DNA from: S5-327 sp965116015
GTDB lineage: Bacteria > Chloroflexota > Dehalococcoidia > Lucifugimonadales > Australimonadaceae
Direction of reading: 5' to 3'
Assembly (NCBI GenBank): GCA_965116015.1
Contig: OZ220477.1
Location: 496,001-560,000, forward strand
Length of the DNA: 64,000 bases
Part shown: positions 55,159 through 63,405 of the stretch, piece after piece
How positions within the stretch are numbered: position 1 is the stretch's first letter
Layout of the letters: every line of letters begins with the position of its first letter
Made by a program: the position numbers and the translations under genes
The notes under the pieces: model-generated
Database searches by the model: none
What the model was told of the DNA's origin: nothing
Seen by the model: only the letters and a program-made list of their open reading frames with translations

Positions 55159-56556
55159 TTATCCGGGGGAGACTTCGACGGTGGTTCTGGCGGACTTGGG
55201 GAACGGCGGGGGGAGAGGGGCGCCTATCCGTTTGGCGTATTCGAGGTTGAGCGGGTTGAATTTGCCGGAGGATCCGGAGGAGATCGCCTCGCCGCGCGGG
55301 CGGGGGTTGTTGGGGATGGCGGTCTTGCCTACGATGCGCTCGTTGTCCATACGGTCGAACGGCATCCAGAGGATGTCGTTCCTGGCGGGGTCGCGGAAGG
55401 TGTTCATAGGTTCGCCGCCATCTTCGACGATCTGCATCTGCTCCATCAGCATACGGCGGAAGAGGATTATGCCGATGTCGGACTGGCCGAGCTTTTCGAG
55501 GTAGCGGCGGGTTCGGGGTCCCTGGGATGTCCAGGCGAAGTGGTCCTGGCCGCTGTTGTTGTCGAGCTGTCCCCAGATCGGCTGGTTGTTGTCGTCGACG
55601 CCGGCGATGGGGACGTGGTAGACGGGGATCTCGTTGTCGGGCTGGTTGGGGTTCTCGCCCTCGCGGGGCCAGTCGGCGTAGTAGTAGACGTAGTAGGTGT
55701 GGGTGTCGTCCATGGGTACGCGGATCTGGAAGTCGTGGCCGCTGGTTCCGGACTCGAGGTTGGGGAAGAGGATGGGGTGTCCGTGTCGCCATCCGATGGA
55801 GGATTCCTGCTCTTCGCCTTCGAGCCATCGGTGTTTGAGGATGCCGTGCTCGAAGCGGCTGCAGGAGGCTGAGATGTGGCGCATCGTGCGTCCGGCCTTG
55901 CGCCAGTAGGGGAAGTTGTCGTTGGGTTCGGGGGGTTGTTTGCCGTAGATGTCGCCGCGGTGTTTGAGGACGCCGATGCGCTGGAGGGCGTATTTGGAGA
56001 AGTAGCCGTGGAGGTATTCGGCGTGGATGGGGTCGAGCGAGTTTTCCATAATCTGGAGCCAGTTGCAGGTTACGACTGTCCATCCGATGCTGCGGACGCG
56101 GCCTTCTTCGACGAAGGGGTAGTAGCGGGGGAGGAGGGGGGCGGGCTGGGGTCCGAGGTATGCGAAGACGAGGCCGCCGAGCGTCTGCACGGGGTAGGCT
56201 TTCATGCGCACGCGCTGGGGGAAGGTTGAGTCGGGGGGTTCGGCGGGCATTTCGAGGCACTGGCCAGTTTGGTCGTAGAGCCAGCCGTGGTAGGGGCAGC
56301 GGAGGCCTTTGGGTTCGGGGATTCCCCAGAGCATGTTGACGCGGCGGTGGGCGCAGGAGGCGTCGATGAGGCCGAAGTCGCCGCCCTCGTCTTTGTAGAG
56401 GACGAGGTCTTCGCCGAGGAGTCGAATGGCTTTGGTGGGGTTGTCGTTGAATTCCGAGACGCCGGCGATGGGCTGCCAGTAGCGCCGCATGAGTTCGCCC
56501 ATTGGGGTTCCGGGGCCTACTTGCGTGAGGCGGTCGTTCTGTTCCGGAGTCAACAT
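55159..56556 (-). CDS. Rieske [2Fe-2S] ring-hydroxylating oxygenase, large subunit (copy 1)
   Basis: A 465-residue terminal oxygenase. The Rieske cluster ligands are in C-A-H (Cys68, His70) and CPYHGW (Cys87, His90). The mononuclear-iron site follows as ENSLDPIHAEYLHG with Asp175, His178 and His183. The opening TQVGPGTPMGELMRRYWQP is typical of the phthalate 4,5-dioxygenase-like (single-component alpha) group. A Shine-Dalgarno AGGAGG precedes ATG 56556. It is divergent from an SDR gene at 56739, and a second Rieske gene lies 2 kb away. A reductase or ferredoxin partner is not encoded nearby. Likely aromatic, terpenoid or steroid-like substrates are hydroxylated or demethylated. Confidence 0.92.
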   Translation of the reverse strand: MLTPEQNDRLTQVGPGTPMGELMRRYWQPIAGVSEFNDNPTKAIRLLGEDLVLYKDEGGDFGLIDASCAHRRVNMLWGIPEPKGLRCPYHGWLYDQTGQCLEMPAEPPDSTFPQRVRMKAYPVQTLGGLVFAYLGPQPAPLLPRYYPFVEEGRVRSIGWTVVTCNWLQIMENSLDPIHAEYLHGYFSKYALQRIGVLKHRGDIYGKQPPEPNDNFPYWRKAGRTMRHISASCSRFEHGILKHRWLEGEEQESSIGWRHGHPILFPNLESGTSGHDFQIRVPMDDTHTYYVYYYADWPREGENPNQPDNEIPVYHVPIAGVDDNNQPIWGQLDNNSGQDHFAWTSQGPRTRRYLEKLGQSDIGIILFRRMLMEQMQIVEDGGEPMNTFRDPARNDILWMPFDRMDNERIVGKTAIPNNPRPRGEAISSGSSGKFNPLNLEYAKRIGAPLPPPFPKSARTTVEVSPG

Positions 56557-56738
56557 TGTGTTCCTCCTGTGCGGCGCCGTTGTCGCTGGCGGGCGCCTGT
56601 GCGGCAGATTGCCACGGGGCCTGGGGGCGCGTCAAACAGGGCGAGGGTTAGGGGGTGGTTGTATGCTATCGGCGAACGGGAGCTTGACGCGACGCTGAGC
56701 TGTTCGCCGGGGAGGCGGGCAAGGGAGGGAGGAAGAGT

Positions 56739-57530
56739 ATGCCGGGATTCGACATTACTGACAGGGCGGCGATCGTTACTGGGGGGTCGCAGGGGTTCGG
56801 GAAGGCGATCGCGCTGCGGCTTGCGCATCAGGGGGCGAATATCGTGGTGGCGGCGCGGGATCCTGAGGAGGTTACAGTGGGGCGCGAGCGCCCGCATGCG
56901 CCGGTGCACCCGGTCGTCGACGAGATACGGGCTATCGGGAGCCGGGCTATCGGGGTTACGGCGGATGTGCGGGATCAGTCGGAGGTGGATGATCTGGTCG
57001 CTCGCGCGATGGAGGAGTTTGGGCGCGTCGACATTCTGGTGAATGTTGTGGGGGGGAGCTGGGGGGAGACGTTCCGGTCGGGGCCGCTGATGGAGTTGGA
57101 GGCGCACGATTTCGTTGAGTGTTACCGGGTGAACGTGCTGACGGCGTTTCTGTGCTCGAAGGCGGTTCAGCCGATCATGAAGGGGCAGGGGAAGGGGGCG
57201 ATCGTCAACATCGCGTCGGGAGCGGGGGTGAATCCGGGGGTGGGTCAGGCGGCGTATGGGGCGGCGAAGGCGGCTGTCATCAATATGTCGAAGTCGATGG
57301 CGCATGAGTGGGCGCCGGAGATTCGGGTGAACGCTATCGCGCTTGGGGGGATCGAGACGCCGCATCGTCCGATGTGGCATGAGAGCGTTCGCTCGACCAC
57401 GACGGCGCGGAGCGCGATGGGTCGTCTGGGGACGCCGGACGAACACGCGGGCACGGTTGCGTGGCTTGTGTCGGACGCGGCCGGCTATATGAACGGGGCG
57501 ACGATCGAGGCGGACGGGGGGCGTCGGTAG
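56739..57530 (+). CDS. SDR family NAD(P)-dependent oxidoreductase
   Basis: A 263-residue classical SDR. The cofactor motif is VTGGSQGFGKA (TGxxxGxG), the NxxG-like strand is ILVNVVGG, the catalytic Ser is in IVNIASGAG, and the Tyr/Lys pair in YGAAKAAVINMSK. The ending GYMNGATIEADGGRR is standard. A clear Shine-Dalgarno (GGAGGAAG) precedes the ATG. It lies between two Rieske oxygenase genes and 156 bases ahead of a carboxymuconolactone-decarboxylase-like gene. Oxidation of a diol or alcohol made by one of the oxygenases is a natural guess. Confidence 0.9.
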   Translation: MPGFDITDRAAIVTGGSQGFGKAIALRLAHQGANIVVAARDPEEVTVGRERPHAPVHPVVDEIRAIGSRAIGVTADVRDQSEVDDLVARAMEEFGRVDILVNVVGGSWGETFRSGPLMELEAHDFVECYRVNVLTAFLCSKAVQPIMKGQGKGAIVNIASGAGVNPGVGQAAYGAAKAAVINMSKSMAHEWAPEIRVNAIALGGIETPHRPMWHESVRSTTTARSAMGRLGTPDEHAGTVAWLVSDAAGYMNGATIEADGGRR

Positions 57531-57686
57531 GGCGTCAGCGGGTTGCGGGCGCTGGGGAGGGCGTCGTCGCCGTGGGGGGAGGGGCGCGCCGTGGGCGTCG
57601 GGTCTGCGCTGGGCGGTGGAGGGTTGGGGGGAGAGGCTGTGGGGCATAAGATGCTGGGCGACGCCGCTGGCGTAAGGAGAGGGAGT

Positions 57687-58244
57687 ATGTCGCGATTGCC
57701 GGAGGTTACGCGAGAGAGTTTGCGGCCGGAGGACCGGGGGCATTTCGATTATGTGGCTGGGAGCCGGGGGGAGGTTCGGGGGCCGTTTCCTATTCTGCTG
57801 AATAGTCCTGATGTGGCGGAGCGGATCGCGCGGGTTGGGGCGTACATCCGGTTCGAGAACACGCTGGAGCCTGGGCTTCGGGAGCTGGCGATTCTCACGG
57901 TGGCGCGTCATTGGGATTGCCAGTATGAGTGGACGGCGCATGAGCCGATCGCGGAGAGCGAGGGGACGCGCGCTGAGGCGATCGCGGCGGTGCGGGACCG
58001 TACGGCTCCGGCGGGGATGACGGATGCGGAGGCGGCGGTGTTCGGGTATGTGAGCGCGTTGCTGTCGACGGGTCGTGTTCCTGATGATGTGTTTCGGGAG
58101 GCGCATAGGGCTTTGGGGACGCGGACGGTGACGGATCTGACGGCGACGGCGGGTTATTACTCGATGCTGGCCTGCGTGCTGAATGCGGCGGAGGTTACTC
58201 CGGAGGAGGGGAGGGTCTGGCTGCTGCCGGATGCGGAGTATTAG
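57687..58244 (+). CDS. Carboxymuconolactone decarboxylase/AhpD-like family protein
   Basis: A 185-residue all-helical protein of the AhpD/CMD superfamily. The core ELAILTVARHWDCQYEWTAHEP has Cys and His at the AhpD catalytic positions, but the second Cys of the CxxC is missing (CQYEW), so it fits the decarboxylase-like or unknown-function branch rather than a peroxidase reductant. I chose ATG 57687 because AAGGAG lies 7 bases upstream; the earlier in-frame start lacks one and adds a low-complexity Gly/Arg stretch. It follows an SDR gene and faces a Rieske gene. A role in catabolism of a ring-cleavage product is plausible. Confidence 0.85.
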   Translation: MSRLPEVTRESLRPEDRGHFDYVAGSRGEVRGPFPILLNSPDVAERIARVGAYIRFENTLEPGLRELAILTVARHWDCQYEWTAHEPIAESEGTRAEAIAAVRDRTAPAGMTDAEAAVFGYVSALLSTGRVPDDVFREAHRALGTRTVTDLTATAGYYSMLACVLNAAEVTPEEGRVWLLPDAEY

Positions 58245-58505
58245 GGGGGCGGGCTGGGGGCTGGCGGGTGATAGGGGGAGGCAGCGGGGGCGCGGGACGT
58301 GGCGCGGTTCCAGCGAGAGCGGGAATGGGGGGTTGGGTGTGGGGTGTAGGCGTAAGGGCTGTGTGGGTGAGAGGCGAGGAATGGGACGGGGGGCGGTTTC
58401 AGCGGAAGCGAGGGTAATGAGGTGTGGGGTGTGGGCGACGCGAGGTTGGAGGAGGAGGGGCCCTCCCCCTCGGCTGGGGGAGGGCTGGGTTAGGGGAGCC
58501 AGGGG

Positions 58506-59807
58506 TTAGGTTCGGTTGCTTGCTACGACGTCCTGGGCGTGGGCGTCCCAGCTGGAGAGGACGCTCTGGATGTTGTTTTTGAGCTGGTCGCTTTCGCCGG
58601 CCTGGGCGGTGACGTATTTGGAGATGCGGCTGACTTCCTGGAGGGATGGCCAGCGTTCGAGGGGGAGTTCGATGCTGGCGTTGCGGTTGGGGTCGCGGAT
58701 GACGTTCATGGGGTCGCCGCCGTCTTCGACGATTTTGATCTGTTCGGCGAGTTGCTTGCGGAGCATGATGACGCCGCGGTCGGATTCGCCGAGTTTTTCG
58801 CGGACGCGGTCGGCGTTGGTTCCTTGGGTGATCCAGGCGACGAAGTCTTGGTGGTTGACGAGGTCGGGGATGAGTTGGCCGTCGTCGTCGTAGAGGGGGA
58901 CGATGAAGTGGGGGATCTTGTCTTGTTTGGGGAGGGTTGCGCCAGGGGCGGCTTTGTAGAGGAACCAGGTGATGTGGAGGGTGTTTTCGTCGTCGATGGG
59001 GGTGCGGTACTGGAAGTTGCATTTGACGCCGTCGCCGACGAAGAGGATGTTGGGGAAGAGGGCGGGGTGTCCGACTTTCCAGTCGTGGTCGTCTTCGGAG
59101 GTTCCTTCGACGACGCGTCGTTTGATGATGCCGTGTTCGAATTCGGAGAAGCCGATTTTCTTGTGGTTGCGTGGGATGATGGGGGAGAGGTCGGGTTCGG
59201 CGCCGAGTTTGACGGCTTTTTCGCGCTGTTGGACGACGCCCCAGTATCCGTGGAGCCATTCGAGGTGTACGGGGTCGTGGGAGTTTTCCTGGCACTGGAG
59301 CCAGTTGCAGGGTAGTTCGGCGATGGCGATGTCGGAGTAGCCGTTCTCCCAGGTGTAGGGTTCCCACATCGGGATGAGGGGGGCAGGGTTGGGGCCCATG
59401 TAGGCCCAGAGCATTCCGGCGAGTTCCTGGACGGGGTATGCGGGGACTTTGACCTTTTCCTTGAAGCGTCCGTCGGGGTGGACGGTTTCTTCGAATGGTT
59501 GTTCGATGCAGTGGCCGGTTTCGTTCATCATCCAGCCGTGGTACATACAGCGGAGGCCGTGTTCTTCGGGGATGCCGTAGGAGAGGTCGACGCGTCGGTG
59601 TGGGCAGAAGCGGTCGATGAGTCCGAGGGTGCCGGAGTTGTCTCTGTAGAGGACGAGGTCTTCGCCGAGGAGTCGGACGGGTTTGGTTGGTTTGTCGTCG
59701 AGTTCAGTGGCGGCGGCGAAGGGGTGCCAGTAGCGGCGCATGAGTTCGCCGCCGGGGGTTCCGGGGCCGACTTGGGTTAGGCGTTGGTTGTCGTATGCGG
59801 AGAGCAT
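58506..59807 (-). CDS. Rieske [2Fe-2S] ring-hydroxylating oxygenase, large subunit (copy 2)
   Basis: A 433-residue terminal oxygenase with the Rieske ligands C-P-H (Cys68, His70) and CMYHGW (Cys87, His90). The iron site is ENSHDPVHLEWLHG with Asp178, His181 and His186. The N-terminus is almost superimposable on copy 1 (TQVGPGTPGGELMRRYWHP), so the two are paralogues and belong to the same phthalate-dioxygenase-like group. GGAGGAACGC precedes ATG 59807. With the SDR and CMD-like genes between the two copies, this is probably one catabolic cluster with two oxygenases of different specificity. Confidence 0.92.
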   Translation of the reverse strand: MLSAYDNQRLTQVGPGTPGGELMRRYWHPFAAATELDDKPTKPVRLLGEDLVLYRDNSGTLGLIDRFCPHRRVDLSYGIPEEHGLRCMYHGWMMNETGHCIEQPFEETVHPDGRFKEKVKVPAYPVQELAGMLWAYMGPNPAPLIPMWEPYTWENGYSDIAIAELPCNWLQCQENSHDPVHLEWLHGYWGVVQQREKAVKLGAEPDLSPIIPRNHKKIGFSEFEHGIIKRRVVEGTSEDDHDWKVGHPALFPNILFVGDGVKCNFQYRTPIDDENTLHITWFLYKAAPGATLPKQDKIPHFIVPLYDDDGQLIPDLVNHQDFVAWITQGTNADRVREKLGESDRGVIMLRKQLAEQIKIVEDGGDPMNVIRDPNRNASIELPLERWPSLQEVSRISKYVTAQAGESDQLKNNIQSVLSSWDAHAQDVVASNRT

Positions 59808-60220
59808 TGCGTTCCTCCGTGTCCAGCTTTTGGACGGATTGTAGCGCCTGGGGGGTTGTTCTGGGCGCTTGAGGGGCTCGCTTTGCTGGGACTGGGCGTT
59901 CGGTGGGGGGATTCAGGAGCGGGAGCGTGGCTGCGTAACATTCCGTAACGTTAAGTAACATTCGGGGCCGGGGATCGCTTGCGGGCTGGGGGACTGGCGC
60001 GAGGCTGGGGTCTGCGGGGGCAGTCTTGGCCATATTCCATGGTAGGGCAGGCAGGGGCGGCGGGGGAAGGGGAGGATGTCGCGGAGGCGGATCGCGCGCT
60101 GCGGCGCTGGGCCGTGGGAGCGAACGGCGCACGGGGTTCCTCGGCGCGTTCGGTGGGTGGGTGGCGTCTGGGTGGGGGTCGCGGCTGGGAGAGGGGAAGT
60201 AGGTGATTTTGCGGGACGGC
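59808..60220. other. Intergenic region with TAACATT motifs, no gene seen
   Basis: No supported protein or RNA gene. At 59934-59965 two copies of GTAACATTC and one GTAACGTT occur. CCGTAACATT is the reverse complement of the core of the repeat array further right (AATGTTACGG), so these are inverted-orientation relatives of that repeat. Confidence 0.5.
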
Positions 60221-60585
60221 GGGAGATGTTGCGGGGTACGGGGGCGATGTTACGGAGTATGAGGGGCAATGTTACGGGTACGGTGGGCGATGTTACGGAG
60301 TATGAGGGGCAATGTTACGGGGGGTGGGTGAGATGTTATGGGGGGTGGGGGAGATGTTACGGGGGAGGGGTGAGATGTTATGGGGGGTGGGGGGAGATGT
60401 TACGGGGGAGGGGTGAGATGTTACGGGGGAGGGGTGAGATGTTACGGGGGAGGGGTGAGATGTTATGGGGGGTGGGGGGCGGTGTTACGGGGGATGGGGG
60501 AGATGTTACGGGGGAGGGGGCGATGTTACGAGGGACGGGGGGAGATGTTACGGGGGAGGGGGGCGATGTTATGGGGGCGGGGGAG
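60221..60585. repeat. Array of about 17 units with core GATGTTACGGGG
   Basis: Units of about 21 bp with core RATGTTRYGRGG (for example GAGATGTTACGGGGGAGGGG) follow one another from 60221 to the stop codon of the mutase gene at 60587. The left part has a higher-order 43-bp period (60244 and 60287). The plus strand is extremely G-rich, with two G-runs per unit. There are no spacer-like unique segments, so it is not a CRISPR. Confidence 0.85.
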
Positions 60586-60586
60586 G

Positions 60587-62227
60587 CTATGGGTTGGGGT
60601 TGTGGGAGCCGAATGTGGCGCGGAGGGCGTCGCAGATTTCGCCGAGGGTGGCGTAGGACTCGACGCATTCGAGGATGGGGGGCATCAGGTTGGCGTGGCC
60701 GCGGGCGGCGTCGGCGAGGCGTTGGAGGGCGCTTTCGGCGGCGGAGTTGTCGCGTTCGCGGCGGACGCGCTGGATGCGGTCGATCTGGCGCTGGGCGGCG
60801 TCTGGGGGGATAGTTTGGAGTTGGATGCGGTCGTCGGTTTCGGATTGGAATGCGTTGACGCCGACGATGACGCGTTCGCCGCTTTCGACGAGTTTGAGGT
60901 GGCGGAGGGCGGCGTCTTCAATCTCGTTGCGCTGGAAGTTTGCGTCGATGGCGGAGACGGCTCCGCCGAGGTTGTCGATGCGGTTGAGGTAGTCGTTGGC
61001 CTGGGATTCGATGGCGTCGGTGAGGTTTTCGATGTAGTAGGAGCCTGCGAGGGGGTCGATGGTGTCGGCGGCTCCGGATTCGTGGGCAAGGACTTGTTGC
61101 GCGCGGAGGGCGAGGGCTGCTGATTCTTCGGTGGGGAGTCCGAGGGCTTCGTCTTTTGAGTTGACGTGGAGGGATTGGGCGCCGCCGAGGATGGCGGAGA
61201 GGGCTTGGAGGGTTGTGCGGATGGTGTTGATGTCGGGTTGTTGGGCCTGGAGGGTTACGCCGGCGGTTTGGGTGTGGAAGCGGAGCATCCAGGATCTGGG
61301 GTCGCGTGCGTTGAATCGGCGGCGCATTATGCGGGCCCACATACGGCGGGCGGCGCGGAATTTGGCGGTTTCTTCGAAGAGGTTGTTGTGGGCGGCGAAG
61401 AAGAAGGAGAGGCGTCCTGCGAAGGAGTCGATGTTGAGTCCTGCGTTGATTGCAGTTTGGACGTAGGCGATGCCGTTGGCGAGAGTGAAGGCGAGCTCTT
61501 GGGGGGCTGTGGCGCCTGCTTCGCGCATGTGGTAGCCGCTGATGCTGATGGTGTTCCATTTGGGGACGTTGCGGGCGCAGTAGGCGAGCATATCGGCGAT
61601 GAGCCGGAGGGATGGGGCTGGGGGGTAGATGTAGGTTCCGCGGGAGATGTATTCCTTGAGGATGTCGTTCTGGGTGGTGCCGCCGATTGTGTTGAGGGGG
61701 AGGTTTTGTTTGCGGGCGACGGCGAGGTAGAGGGCGAGGAGCATAGGGGCGGTGGCGTTGATGGTCATTGAGGTGGTGATCTGGTCGAGGGGGAGGCCGT
61801 TGAGGAGGGTTTCCATATCGGCGAGGCTGGAGACGGGGACGCCGACTTTGCCGATTTCGTGCCGGGCGAGTTCGTGGTCGGGGTCGTAGCCGGTTTGGGT
61901 TGGGAGGTCGAAGGCTATGGAGAGGCCGGTCTGTCCCTGGGAGAGGAGGAAGCGGTATCGGTCGTTGGAGTCTTCGGGTGTTGAGAAGCCGGCGTACTGT
62001 CGCATTGTCCAGAGGCGTCCGCGGTACATAGAGGGTTGGATGCCTCTGGTGAAGGGGTACTCGCCGGGGAATCCGGGTTGGTTGGGGGCGTCGTTGGGGC
62101 CGTAGAGGGGGTCGATGCGGATGCCGGATTCGGTGAGGAATGCGGGTTTGCGTTCGGGGGAGCGCTGGACGGCGGGGAGGTAGGTTTCGCGTCGCCAGCG
62201 TTCGTGGGGGTTGTGGTCGGCGGTCAT
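60587..62227 (-). CDS. Methylmalonyl-CoA mutase family protein, large subunit
   Basis: A 546-residue acyl-CoA-binding TIM-barrel subunit of a coenzyme B12-dependent mutase. The family block MRQYAGFSTPEDSN and GQTGLSIAFDLPTQTGYD form the substrate channel; GGTTQNDILKEY and NTISISGYHMREAGAT follow, and EESAALALRAQQVLAHESG lies near the barrel end. The C-terminal cobalamin domain is absent, as in the two-subunit mutases that use a separate small B12-binding protein, which is not seen here. It could be methylmalonyl-CoA or a related (for example isobutyryl-CoA) mutase. It starts 74 bases from a divergent restriction-like gene and ends against the G-rich repeat array. Confidence 0.92.
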   Translation of the reverse strand: MTADHNPHERWRRETYLPAVQRSPERKPAFLTESGIRIDPLYGPNDAPNQPGFPGEYPFTRGIQPSMYRGRLWTMRQYAGFSTPEDSNDRYRFLLSQGQTGLSIAFDLPTQTGYDPDHELARHEIGKVGVPVSSLADMETLLNGLPLDQITTSMTINATAPMLLALYLAVARKQNLPLNTIGGTTQNDILKEYISRGTYIYPPAPSLRLIADMLAYCARNVPKWNTISISGYHMREAGATAPQELAFTLANGIAYVQTAINAGLNIDSFAGRLSFFFAAHNNLFEETAKFRAARRMWARIMRRRFNARDPRSWMLRFHTQTAGVTLQAQQPDINTIRTTLQALSAILGGAQSLHVNSKDEALGLPTEESAALALRAQQVLAHESGAADTIDPLAGSYYIENLTDAIESQANDYLNRIDNLGGAVSAIDANFQRNEIEDAALRHLKLVESGERVIVGVNAFQSETDDRIQLQTIPPDAAQRQIDRIQRVRRERDNSAAESALQRLADAARGHANLMPPILECVESYATLGEICDALRATFGSHNPNP

Positions 62228-62236
62228 GGGGTGGAG

Positions 62237-62265
62237 TGTACAGGATGGGGGGAGTGGGGTAGGGT
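62237..62265 (+). promoter_or_regulatory. Promoter-like pair before the first HsdR-N-like gene
   Basis: TGTACA (62237-62242) and TAGGGT (62260-62265), 17 bases apart, 36 bases before the start codon at 62302. The same arrangement recurs before the second copy of the gene. Confidence 0.4.
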
Positions 62266-62301
62266 ATGGGTGGATTTCGTGGGCGCGGGAGGGCGTGTTG
62301 T

Positions 62302-63277
62302 ATGCTGGATGAGCTGGTGGGGACTATTGAGAGGTTGCAGGAGCGCATCAGGGATCATCGGCAATCGTTGGGGGCTTACGAGAGCCGCACGAGAGCGGCG
62401 CTGATAGACCCGCTGCTGACTGCTCTTGGGTGGGATGTGTCTAATCCGGCTTTCGTTGAGGTTGAGCCGAAGACTAAAGATGGGTGGGCTGACTATGCGT
62501 TGCTTGGGAGCAGTCGCGCTCCGGTTATGTTTGTAGAAGCCAAGAAGCTTGCTGGCAGGGATGTGAGCGAGCACGCTCCTCAGGCAGTCAATTATGCGGT
62601 GGGGGAAAATCTCGGGCGTTCTCCCAAGATTGAGCACTGCGCAGTGACGGATGGCGACGAGTGGCGGGTGTATAACGTGCTCACTCAGGATCTTGTGTTG
62701 ACGAGCGCTATAAGCGCTCCAGATCCGGTGAAGACGGCCTTGCAGTTCCTTGCGCTCTGGCGCGAGAACCTTGTGCGGGGATTTGCGAAGGCCGCAGAGG
62801 CGATATTTGTGGAGGAGGCGCCGGCTTCGCCGGGGGGCTCCTCCGGGAGCTACTCCCCCAGGGTCGGAATGGACGCCGTTGACTGGCGATTTCCAGACCA
62901 AAGGCGGCTCGGCGCCTAGCGCTATACGGCTTCCAGATGGCGGAGTAGTGGATGGGAAGAATTGGCGAAGCGTTATTATCGAAGTAGTGTCGTGGCTGCA
63001 TCGCACAGGGAAGCTGACTGACTCTAACTGCAACGTGAAGATGAGCCCTACTCGGCAAAGAGAAGCGAGGCACTACCTCCTCAGCCTCGACGATAGACAT
63101 CCTAGCGGACGGCCTTTCAAGGGAAGGGTTGAGATTCCGGGTACGAATATCGCGTTGTATGTTAACCTTAACGCAGACACGCTAGTTCGTCGAACACGTT
63201 CCCTGCTTCAAAATTTTGGGGTTGATCCCGCTACGGTTTCTCTGAGGTTCCGTAGCGAGAACGGGCTGCGGGATTAG
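62302..63277 (+). pseudogene. HsdR-N-like restriction endonuclease-domain gene, interrupted by one frameshift
   Basis: The first frame (to a stop at 62919) carries an N-terminal helix then a PD-(D/E)xK-type fold: TALGWDVSNP, WADYALL (Asp64) and FVEAKK (Glu79, Lys81), as in the N-terminal domain of type I restriction R subunits. After a low-complexity Gly/Ser/Pro linker the sequence continues in another frame as TPLTGDFQTKGGSAPSAIRLP and ends at 63277. One extra base, probably in the G6 run at 62832-62837 or the C5 run at 62855-62859, would restore a single gene of about 325 codons. A sequencing error, true inactivation or slippage-based phase variation are all possible. It has no helicase motor domain, and a close paralogue follows. 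Confidence 0.75.
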
Positions 63278-63344
63278 GGGGGGTATGCAATTCTCACGGC
63301 TTCGGCGGTGTTCGCGGGGTGTTGTTGCTGACGGTGGGGCGGAG

Positions 63345-63373
63345 TTTACAGGACGAGGGGCGCGGGGTAGGGT
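63345..63373 (+). promoter_or_regulatory. Promoter-like pair before the second HsdR-N-like gene
   Basis: TTTACA (63345-63350) and TAGGGT (63368-63373), 17 bases apart, 32 bases before the start codon at 63406. It lies within a leader segment copied from that of the first gene. Confidence 0.45.
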
Positions 63374-63405
63374 AGCGGCAGATTCTGCGGTGGGAGGGAG
63401 GCTGT

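Noticed and set aside
56550..58106. Minus-strand open frame of 518 codons
   Set aside because: It overlaps the SDR and CMD-like genes on the opposite strand and is Pro/Arg-rich shadow sequence.
60221..60585. CRISPR array
   Set aside because: The repeats are contiguous and degenerate, with no unique spacers and no cas genes nearby.
60918..62348. Minus-strand open frame of 476 codons
   Set aside because: It is an alternative frame of the methylmalonyl-CoA mutase gene, Arg/Pro/His-rich.
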